From the NCBI GenBank assembly GCA_023436605.1, contig JAEZIQ010000053.1:1-6571 (forward strand): DNA of 6,571 nucleotides, written 5' to 3'. Position numbers and translations under genes: made by a program. This document shows, in pieces, positions 1-5,169 of this stretch. Origin of the DNA: Actinomycetes bacterium. GTDB taxonomy: Bacteria; Actinomycetota; Thermoleophilia; Solirubrobacterales; 70-9. Positions within the stretch are counted from its first letter, which is position 1. Each line of letters begins with the position of its first letter. A model generated the notes under the pieces. The model worked only from the letters and a program-made list of their open reading frames with translations. It ran no database searches and was not told the DNA's origin.

Positions 1-15
1 GGGCCGAACACAATT

Positions 16-42
16 GGGGGGGGCCGGGCGGCGCCCCCTTTT
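16..42. terminator. GC-rich hairpin beyond the last gene, possible terminator
   Basis: A run of eight G (16-23) followed by C24 can pair with G33 and five C (34-38), giving a stem of about 6 bp around an 8-base loop (25-32). Four T follow on the plus strand (39-42). Read on the minus strand, the hairpin lies about 25 bases past the stop of the luciferase-like gene, so it could end the operon. However, the T-run favours termination of plus-strand transcripts entering from the right, and the minus-strand side has only AATTG after the stem. An alternative fold (GGGC/GCCC, 26-36) competes. Positions 1-64 contain no other supportable feature. Confidence 0.35.
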
Positions 43-64
43 CGTTGCTCGTGATCGCTGGGAC

Positions 65-1021
65 TCAGCCTGGCGCGAGTGCCCGGATGACCGACTCGTA
101 GCCGGCGACATCACCGGGGGCGACTATCGGTACCAGCAGCGGCGTGACCCCATCAGCGTGGATCCGATCGAGTTTCTCGCGACACTCGTCGGCGGTGCCG
201 AGAACGCCCATGTCGTCGACGAACTCGTCGGGCAGGCTGTCGGCCATGGCCTGGAGGTCGTCGAGCCCGTTCACCCGTTCCACCACGTCCCCGTGGCCGA
301 GGTCGGTCAGCGATCGGGCGTAGGGAGGTACTCGGAGGTATGACGCCGATTCGCGACGGAATCGCCGCTTGACTTCGCTCAGGTCGCTACCGACCGCGGT
401 GCGAATCGGCAGCGTGAACTCGAACTGGCCTTCGGCGGGCTTCTCCTTCGCAACGAACTCCGCCAGGGCAGACCGCGGGGCGAAGTTGAGAATCAGGCCA
501 TCGGCCCTGGTTCGCGTGAACTCCTTCATCTTCGGGCCGAGCGCCCCGACGTAGCGGAGCGGCGGCTCCGGGGCCGGAGCCTCGAGCCGGAACTGGTGGG
601 AACTTCCGATCTTGCCAGCGTGGTTGGTTGCGTCACCGGCGAGTGACTGATCGAGGATCTCGAACAGATCCTTGATCGCGGGCAAGGCTGGAGGCAACGG
701 TATGCCGTGCCAACCCTCGATGATCGGCTTGGTCGAGAGCCCGTACCCGATCATCGCCCGGCCCGGGGCAAGGCGCCCCAGGGTCGAGGCCGACATTGCG
801 TGGAGCGCGGGAGTGCGCGTGGTGAGCGGCACGATCGCGATGCCCAACCGAGGCTTTTCGGTCGTGACCGCGAGTGCGCTCGCCACGGCGATCGCGTCGT
901 AGCTGGCCAGCTCGGAGGTCCAAACACTGTCGTAGCCGAGTTCCTCTCCCAACTGACCGATGCGAAGCGCCTCGTCGGCGCCGACGGATCGGAGGGGGAG
1001 ACAGATTCCCAGCGGCGTCAC
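65..1021 (-). CDS. luciferase-like (LLM class) flavin/F420-dependent oxidoreductase
   Basis: This 318-aa protein is a TIM-barrel oxidoreductase of the bacterial luciferase-like superfamily, probably cytosolic, using FMNH2 or coenzyme F420. Visible family features are the first strand GICLPL (residues 5-10), the LGYDSVWTSE segment (28-37), the strand and loop from LGIAIVPLTTRTPA (59-72) into a helix ending STLGRLAPGR (79-88), and the following IGYGL strand (91-95). The C-terminal part, with GTADECREKLDRIHADGV (275-292), is typical of LLM-class and F420-dependent proteins. The length is normal. The start is a GTG whose GTGA overlaps the TGA of the upstream alcohol dehydrogenase by four bases; only a weak G-rich Shine-Dalgarno precedes it, so translation is probably coupled. 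It is the last gene of the operon. The sequence does not settle whether the cofactor is F420 or FMN, nor what the substrate is. The family includes F420-dependent alcohol and sugar-phosphate dehydrogenases as well as monooxygenases. Confidence 0.88.
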   Translation of the reverse strand: MTPLGICLPLRSVGADEALRIGQLGEELGYDSVWTSELASYDAIAVASALAVTTEKPRLGIAIVPLTTRTPALHAMSASTLGRLAPGRAMIGYGLSTKPIIEGWHGIPLPPALPAIKDLFEILDQSLAGDATNHAGKIGSSHQFRLEAPAPEPPLRYVGALGPKMKEFTRTRADGLILNFAPRSALAEFVAKEKPAEGQFEFTLPIRTAVGSDLSEVKRRFRRESASYLRVPPYARSLTDLGHGDVVERVNGLDDLQAMADSLPDEFVDDMGVLGTADECREKLDRIHADGVTPLLVPIVAPGDVAGYESVIRALAPG

Positions 1022-2049
1022 GATGCCGACCCCGAAACGTCGACGACGATTCGCGATCCACCGGTCTCGCCGCGGTGGACACGCTCCAGGCCCTGGCGGA
1101 CGTCCTCGAGAGGAATGACGTCTCCGATCACCTTCGGCAGAACGAGGTCTCCGGACGCCATCAACTCGAGACTTCGGTGAACGTCCCGGGGTTCGTGTCC
1201 GTAAGAGCCGACCATCTCGCGCTCGCGCAGCACAAAAGTCATAACCCGACCCGCCCGGGCATCGTCATAGCCGACCCCGGTGATTACGGCGCGACCGCCG
1301 TCATCGAGCGATCGGACCGCCATCTCGACGGTTTCGCCGCGGCCGACGAACTCAAGGGCGACGTCGACGCCACCCCGGCCGCTGATTTCGCGCAAGCCCT
1401 CCTCGGGAGTGAAAGCCTCGTCGGCACCCGTCTGGAGTGCCCACTCCCGGGCTTCCTCGCGAGGGTCGACCGCGATCACTGACTCGGCGCCAAGCGCTTT
1501 TGCGATCCCGACCGCGGAGAGCCCGAGGCCGCCAGTGCCCCAGATTGCCACGCGACTGCCCGGGCCGACCCGGCCCTGGGTCGCGACCGAGTGGTGCGAC
1601 GTAGCGACCGAGTCGGTAGCCACGGCCGCGAGTTCGTCGCTCAGCCCCTCGGGAACCGGATAGACGTTGCGCGCGGGCACGGTTACGAGGTCGGCCCAGC
1701 ATCCCTCTGCGTCGGCCCCGATGCAGAGCCGCTGCTTGCACAAGCGGGTCTTGCCAGCCAGACAACGGTCGCACTTCATGCATGTGATGAGGGGAAGAAT
1801 GACCACCCTCGAGCCGACCTCGATCCCCTCGACACCCGCGCCGAGCGCCTCGACCCGTCCGCAGGGCTCGTGGCCGAGCACGATCGGGGTGTAGGAAGTC
1901 TTCGAAGATTTGTCGATCACGAAGTGGACATCGGAACCGCAGATGCCGACCTTGCTCAGGCTGACCAGTACCTCGCCGGGAGCCGGTTCCGGTTCCGGCC
2001 ACTCACGGACCGTGAGTTCGCCGGCGTCGTCGAGTACTGCAGCTCTCAT
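1018..2049 (-). CDS. zinc-containing, probably NAD-dependent alcohol dehydrogenase (MDR family)
   Basis: This 343-aa cytosolic medium-chain dehydrogenase should interconvert an alcohol and its aldehyde or ketone. The N-terminal catalytic domain has the catalytic zinc ligands Cys37 (GICGSD, 35-40) and His60-Glu61 (LGHEPCG). Asp146, at the third-ligand position, resembles Asp150 of the Thermoanaerobacter brockii secondary alcohol dehydrogenase. Cys90, Cys93, Cys96 and Cys104 form the structural zinc lobe, so both metal sites look intact. The Rossmann fold has GTGGLG (171-176), and Asp195 at the end of the second strand (VIAVDP) points to NAD rather than NADP. Length is normal. The ATG overlaps the stop of the upstream winged-helix gene (ATGA), with a full AGGAGG seven bases before it. 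It is the fourth gene of the operon. The substrate is unknown; related families cover secondary alcohols, polyols and cyclic hydroxyacyl-CoA compounds. Confidence 0.93.
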   Translation of the reverse strand: MRAAVLDDAGELTVREWPEPEPAPGEVLVSLSKVGICGSDVHFVIDKSSKTSYTPIVLGHEPCGRVEALGAGVEGIEVGSRVVILPLITCMKCDRCLAGKTRLCKQRLCIGADAEGCWADLVTVPARNVYPVPEGLSDELAAVATDSVATSHHSVATQGRVGPGSRVAIWGTGGLGLSAVGIAKALGAESVIAVDPREEAREWALQTGADEAFTPEEGLREISGRGGVDVALEFVGRGETVEMAVRSLDDGGRAVITGVGYDDARAGRVMTFVLREREMVGSYGHEPRDVHRSLELMASGDLVLPKVIGDVIPLEDVRQGLERVHRGETGGSRIVVDVSGSAS

Positions 2050-2648
2050 GCCGAGCCCTCCTGGGCACGAGTGCGCCCGAGGGTCAGCAGGAAGTCTTCG
2101 TGGGCCTCGAACCAGACCGTGTGGTAGCTGTCGACTGCCGGGCTCACCATGAACCGCGGGTCACTCTCGACCCGCTCAAGGGCTTCGTCCAGGCGTTCGC
2201 CGTATCGACTGAATCGTCCAGCCACCTTTCCGGCAGAGTTCAATGCGTCGAGCGCGTCGGGATGTACCTCGTGGACTTCCTCGATCAGCTCGAACCGGTC
2301 GGCGTCGTCGGTGATCGCCTGCCAGCGGGACGAGATCTCCTTGATCGTCGCGTTCAGGGCGAGGAACCCCTCGTAGGCCCCGGCCAGTTCTTCCTTGGCC
2401 GAGCTGTCCAGGCCTTCCGCCAGAAGCTCCTCGTGAAGAGCACGGCCGGTCGGGCTGAGCATCCAGCCGGGCCGTCGGCCACCGGTGCGTTCGACCACCA
2501 GTTCTTCTTCGGCGATGTCGGTGAGGGCCGCTGTAGCCCGGTCGACGTCGCCGCCTGTCGAGGCGGCGACCTCTTCGACGCTGGCCCGTCCCTTGATCTT
2601 CAGGACGTGGAGGGTTGTCAGTCTCAGGTCCGTGTCGGTCATCGTCAT
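2046..2648 (-). CDS. winged-helix protein linked to a PEP-utilising (swivel-domain) gene
   Basis: This 200-aa soluble protein has two parts. Residues about 8-80 look like a winged helix: a helix (LRLTTLHVLKIKGRAS), a helix-turn-helix with VEEVAAS and DVDRATAALTDIAEEELV, then a wing ending GWMLSPTGRALHEELL. Residues about 85-200 look largely helical, with the striking stretches YEGFLALNATIKEISSRWQ (92-110) and, near the end, DSYHTVWFEAHEDFLLTLGR (173-192). From memory, similar winged-helix plus DSYHTVWFE-type regions occur in actinobacterial proteins annotated as PEP-utilising or pyruvate phosphate dikinase-like, sometimes fused; this needs a search. It could therefore be a subunit or specificity domain of the phosphotransferase rather than a DNA-binding regulator, and a MarR-like regulator remains the alternative. 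The ATG lies one base past the upstream stop, with GGAGG six bases before it. A second ATG two codons further in is too far from that GGAGG. Confidence 0.8.
   Translation of the reverse strand: MTMTDTDLRLTTLHVLKIKGRASVEEVAASTGGDVDRATAALTDIAEEELVVERTGGRRPGWMLSPTGRALHEELLAEGLDSSAKEELAGAYEGFLALNATIKEISSRWQAITDDADRFELIEEVHEVHPDALDALNSAGKVAGRFSRYGERLDEALERVESDPRFMVSPAVDSYHTVWFEAHEDFLLTLGRTRAQEGSA
2057..2062 (-). promoter_or_regulatory. consensus ribosome binding site of the alcohol dehydrogenase gene
   Basis: A perfect AGGAGG on the minus strand sits seven bases before the ATG, inside the last codons of the winged-helix gene. It is the best Shine-Dalgarno sequence in the operon, suggesting that the dehydrogenase is translated efficiently in its own right as well as by coupling. 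Confidence 0.75.
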
Positions 2649-2649
2649 T

Positions 2650-4311
2650 TCATGCCTCCGCCGGTGTGGGAGCTTTCACACCGAGTTCGATTTCACTCCA
2701 GGGACGTTCGCCGGCGGCGCGGCGTATCTCTTCGATATCGGACCGGACCAGGCCGGAACCCTTGCCTTCAAGGAGGCGGGAACTCTCCTGTGTGTACCGG
2801 TAGAGATCCTGGACGTCCTGCTCTTCGTAATGCCACTTGATGTGTTGCTCGTCGATGTTCCGCCACGGAGATTCAAGAAGCGGCGAAGTGAACTCGCGAG
2901 CGGCCTGGTTCATCTCGTCCTGGGTCAACTTGCCGCAAGCAAAGGTGTACTTGGTCGATTTCTCCGGCAGGCGAGATGAGCCCTTGGAATCGGAGAGACC
3001 GTTCGGGTTCACCCGTCGCGGGTAATCATGTCCGTCAAGAATGCGAGCAGGGATCAGGTTGGCGTTCCGCCCGGGAGGGGGAACCTCGCCCTTCCCGCCG
3101 CTGCGGCGCCAGACGGAGTAAGTCACGGGATGGATGTAGTAGTCGTTCTGGGCGGCGAGCAGGCCATCCATGGTGTGGAAGTGACTGACGTATTCGTCCA
3201 TCGAGAACTCCTCGTTGTGGAGCTCCCAGAAGCGGGCCGTCCGATCGTCGATGTACTCCCACTCGCTTTGTTCGTATACGCCAGCCATGCGGGCCACATC
3301 CGACGCGCACTGGAAGTAGGTGTAGATCCCGGCTTCGATCATCTGGTCCATGGTCATTTCCGAGAGGCGGCGATAAAGTTTCTTGGTCGCTTCCTTCATC
3401 TGTTCCGACATCTCATCCAGGGTGTTGATCAGGTCCCGCTTCGAGTCCATGCCGACCGGGATGTACCGGTCGGTCAGGAAGTCCGATGTGTACAGGCCTA
3501 CCCCGGTGATCCGCGACTGGTAATCCTCGGGTGAGGTATAAGCGGTACCCCAGTCGGTGATTTCCATGGTCACGCCGTCAGTGATCAGGACCAGGGTCAG
3601 ATTGTTGTGGCTGACCTCGTCACCGACCCCGTCCATCCAGGAGAAGCCGCACTCGGACATGTTCGTGAAGTCACGGGTGTGCATCAGCCGCTGACCGCCC
3701 ATGCGGTAGGGGCCCGAGCACTGCAGGCCGACTCGGCTCTCGCAATGGATCAGGAAGTTGTACTGGGTGCCGAGCGCAGTGAACTTCGCTGCGGCATCTC
3801 GCAATTCCTGGTCTGCCTCGAAGGCGTCCGCCTCGAAGACCTGCAGGACGCGCTCGTCGTGCTCTTGAGAGATGTCGTGGGCGTCGAGCGACCAGTGACG
3901 GGCCGAGTTGCGGTGGAAAGCCGCGTTGAACCGGCGATGCCAGTCGACCATCGTCCAGAGATCCTCGAGGTTGTCCTCGGGCCGGAGCAGCCCGGCCTTG
4001 ATCAGGTTCGTCCTGCCATTGAGGTAGAAATTCAGGGTCCCCCAGGAGGTGACCTTCCCCATATTCAAACTTGAGTTACGGGCGCGGTGGCCCATCTCCT
4101 CGGGAGTGATCTCGGCTGTCGCCTTCCGGATCATGTCCGGCATCCGGAAGTACGAGTCGTAGAAGATCAACTGCAGATAGGGCATCAGCGGGAAGAGCTT
4201 CGATTCCTGTGCCGTCCGCGTCATGCAGTTGGTGATCAGCACCTCGTCGGTGCGTTGGAGGTAGGTGTTCAGCTCGAGCAACTGCTGCTCGTCGATGTTC
4301 CAATCACTCAT
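2650..4311 (-). CDS. uncharacterised 553-aa protein, partner of the swivel-domain gene
   Basis: I do not recognise this 553-aa protein. It has no signal peptide and no membrane segment, so it should be cytosolic. It is rich in Trp, Tyr, His and Met and has six cysteines, three of them close together (190, 198, 221). Notable stretches are NMGKVTSWGTLNFYLNGR (83-100), HCESRVGLQCSGPYRMGGQR (189-208), GFSWMDGVGDEVSHNN (222-237), a helical segment around MSEQMKEATKKLYRRLSEMT (301-320), and a polar, Gly/Pro-rich linker at about 403-450. I see no ATP-grasp signature and none of the motifs of the PEP/pyruvate-binding TIM barrel of PEP synthase. It begins three bases after the stop of the swivel-domain gene, with GCGAGG eight bases before the ATG, so the two are surely co-expressed. 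The inferred role is the acceptor-binding subunit of a split phosphotransferase; an unrelated catabolic enzyme is equally open. The reading frame is unbroken and composition matches its neighbours. Confidence 0.85.
   Translation of the reverse strand: MSDWNIDEQQLLELNTYLQRTDEVLITNCMTRTAQESKLFPLMPYLQLIFYDSYFRMPDMIRKATAEITPEEMGHRARNSSLNMGKVTSWGTLNFYLNGRTNLIKAGLLRPEDNLEDLWTMVDWHRRFNAAFHRNSARHWSLDAHDISQEHDERVLQVFEADAFEADQELRDAAAKFTALGTQYNFLIHCESRVGLQCSGPYRMGGQRLMHTRDFTNMSECGFSWMDGVGDEVSHNNLTLVLITDGVTMEITDWGTAYTSPEDYQSRITGVGLYTSDFLTDRYIPVGMDSKRDLINTLDEMSEQMKEATKKLYRRLSEMTMDQMIEAGIYTYFQCASDVARMAGVYEQSEWEYIDDRTARFWELHNEEFSMDEYVSHFHTMDGLLAAQNDYYIHPVTYSVWRRSGGKGEVPPPGRNANLIPARILDGHDYPRRVNPNGLSDSKGSSRLPEKSTKYTFACGKLTQDEMNQAAREFTSPLLESPWRNIDEQHIKWHYEEQDVQDLYRYTQESSRLLEGKGSGLVRSDIEEIRRAAGERPWSEIELGVKAPTPAEA
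2655..2659 (-). promoter_or_regulatory. ribosome binding site deciding the start of the winged-helix gene
   Basis: GGAGG on the minus strand lies six bases before the first of two closely spaced in-frame ATGs and 12 before the second. It favours the upstream ATG at 2648-2646. The site is inside the last codons of the 553-aa gene. Confidence 0.7.
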
Positions 4312-4314
4312 CGG

Positions 4315-5034
4315 TCAGGCCTCGCTTCGAATCTCGGCACGGTCGTTGAGGTCCTCGCCAAAGTACGCCTCCACGTTCTGAGCGACGGTGGAGTACGTAA
4401 CGGTGACGGTCTCGCCGTCCTCGAGGTGACGTGCCAGGCGCGCGTTCATGAGAGTCGGGACGCCGAACTCGCGGGCGATGATCGCGAGATGGGAACGGAC
4501 CGTTCCTGCGAGGCAGATCACGGCCTCGAAGTCGGGAAGGATGGGAGCGGTCATGGTGCCGCCGGCGTCGTCGATCACGCCGATCGTCCCCTCCGGAACC
4601 CCCTCGTTGATGAGTCGGTCGACTTCCGATACCTCGCGGACGATCAGGATCTTGCCAGTTACATCCTCGGCCGGGAATGCGTTGTCGCCGTCGCCGATCA
4701 CGCCCTCGGGAAAGTCGTCGGGGGAGAGGATGGTGGCTTCTTCCGAACGCGACACGTAGAGATCGGGATGTTCGATCACGGCGATCTCGCAGCCCGCATA
4801 GAAGGGCCGCCCTTCCTCTTCTTTGAATCGCTTGAAAACGGTGCCGGCCAGCTCCTCACCGTCAGCCTGGCTAAACATCTCCTCCCAGCGGTCGGAGACG
4901 ATCCGGGACCATGAGTCCTCGTCGAGTTCTGCGATGTTCTTCTCGATCCTGGCGAAGACTTCCTCGCGAGTGATCTTTGCCAGGGCGGTCCCTTCGGGGA
5001 GCGTCCACTTGGGGTTGGCTGTCGGGTGCTTCAC
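4315..5034 (-). CDS. stand-alone PEP-utilising enzyme mobile (phosphohistidine swivel) domain protein
   Basis: This 239-aa protein carries the mobile domain that, in PEP synthase, PPDK, rifampicin phosphotransferase and phenylphosphate synthase, is phosphorylated on histidine and shuttles the group between active sites. The domain spans about 126-225: GKILIVREVSEVDRLI, then the core LAGTVRSHLAIIAREFGVPT (175-194), then the closing strand HLEDGETVTVTY. His182 is the expected phosphohistidine. The usual core is TxxGGxxSHxAIxARE; here the Thr position is Cys174 and the second Gly is Thr178, a divergence worth noting. Residues 1-125 are acidic and match no domain I know. The ATP-grasp and PEP/pyruvate domains found in full-length relatives are absent, so another protein must supply the phosphoryl group if the domain is active. 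The start is a GTG with AGAGGAG five bases before it. It is the first gene of the operon, 133 bases from the regulator gene. Confidence 0.85.
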   Translation of the reverse strand: MKHPTANPKWTLPEGTALAKITREEVFARIEKNIAELDEDSWSRIVSDRWEEMFSQADGEELAGTVFKRFKEEEGRPFYAGCEIAVIEHPDLYVSRSEEATILSPDDFPEGVIGDGDNAFPAEDVTGKILIVREVSEVDRLINEGVPEGTIGVIDDAGGTMTAPILPDFEAVICLAGTVRSHLAIIAREFGVPTLMNARLARHLEDGETVTVTYSTVAQNVEAYFGEDLNDRAEIRSEA

Positions 5035-5039
5035 TGATT

Positions 5040-5046
5040 CTCCTCT
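5040..5046 (-). promoter_or_regulatory. strong ribosome binding site that fixes a GTG start
   Basis: On the minus strand the bases read AGAGGAG, followed by five bases and GTG. No in-frame ATG lies nearby, so this purine-rich site supports the GTG at 5034-5032 as the true start of the swivel-domain gene. Confidence 0.75.
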
Positions 5047-5074
5047 CTCGTTCGCTCTTGCCGATTTCCGAGCA

Positions 5075-5102
5075 GAAGCGCTGACCAGAGAGTGTCAGCT
5101 TC
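5075..5102. promoter_or_regulatory. inverted repeat, candidate operator for the operon
   Basis: A perfect 6-bp inverted repeat, GCTGAC (5080-5085) and GTCAGC (5094-5099), is separated by eight bases. It extends outward to GAAG...CTTC if a two-base CG bulge is allowed on the left arm, giving about nine pairs. Its left end is about 40 bases upstream of the GTG of the first operon gene. The half-site spacing of about 14 bases centre to centre is compatible with a dimeric regulator, plausibly the adjacent PucR-type protein (inference). No U-run follows on the minus strand, so a simple terminator is unlikely; an RNA hairpin in the leader is the alternative. Confidence 0.45.
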
Positions 5103-5141
5103 CACCAACAGACCGGCTGGATTCGTTGAGCGTCTTGGTGG
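5102..5141. repeat. widely spaced 7-bp inverted repeat
   Basis: CCACCAA (5102-5108) and TTGGTGG (5135-5141) are perfect reverse complements with 26 bases between them. They flank the region where a promoter for the operon could sit, so paired regulator half-sites are possible. A 7-bp match in a GC-rich gap can also occur by chance. Confidence 0.25.
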
Positions 5142-5148
5142 TTCCCAC

Positions 5149-5169
5149 AAGCCGCGCGGCGCGAGGCTT
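5149..5169 (-). terminator. hairpin at the end of the PucR-type gene, weak terminator candidate
   Basis: AAGCC (5149-5153) pairs with GGCTT (5165-5169). Inside, after one mismatch, CGC pairs with GCG around a GGC loop. The stem overlaps the TAA stop of the regulator gene. The minus-strand sequence after the stem is GTGGGAACC, with no U-run, so any termination would be inefficient or would need a factor. It may instead only protect the 3' end of the transcript. Confidence 0.3.

Larger units (their letters stand above)
65..5034 (-). other. predicted five-gene operon
   Basis: Five minus-strand genes follow one another with gaps or overlaps of +3, +1, -4 and -4 bases (swivel protein, 553-aa protein, winged-helix protein, alcohol dehydrogenase, luciferase-like oxidoreductase). 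There is no room for internal intergenic promoters or terminators, and two junctions are ATGA or GTGA overlaps typical of translational coupling. Co-transcription is therefore strongly implied, and a shared pathway is a reasonable inference. The only regulatory space is the 133-base region upstream of the first gene. Confidence 0.85.
5035..5167. other. intergenic region between the regulator and the operon
   Basis: These 133 bases are the only substantial non-coding gap in the window. They hold a hairpin at the stop of the regulator gene, two further inverted repeats and the ribosome binding site of the swivel-domain gene. I see no convincing -10/-35 pair on the minus strand; a promoter in a GC-rich actinobacterium may not show one, or the operon may partly read through from the regulator gene. 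Confidence 0.7.

Noticed and set aside
14..343. Plus-strand open frame at the left edge
   Set aside because: It is antisense to the C-terminal part of the luciferase-like gene and its start lies in the G-rich hairpin; nothing supports it as a gene.
874..1482. Plus-strand open frame of 202 codons opposite the alcohol dehydrogenase and luciferase-like genes
   Set aside because: The Arg-rich, low-complexity translation is typical of a shadow frame; the minus-strand genes carry clear family motifs.
1352..2002. Minus-strand open frame of 216 codons in another frame of the alcohol dehydrogenase gene
   Set aside because: It lies inside the dehydrogenase gene, is rich in Arg and Gly and has no family signature; a frame-shifted shadow.
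2100..2840. Plus-strand open frame of 246 codons opposite the winged-helix gene
   Set aside because: It mirrors the codon structure of the minus-strand gene, shows no recognisable domain, and crosses the tight junction of two operon genes.
4087..4914. Long plus-strand open frame (275 codons) opposite the swivel-domain gene and the 5' part of the 553-aa gene
   Set aside because: It spans the junction of two well-supported minus-strand genes and its translation resembles no protein family. Such antisense frames are common in GC-rich DNA.
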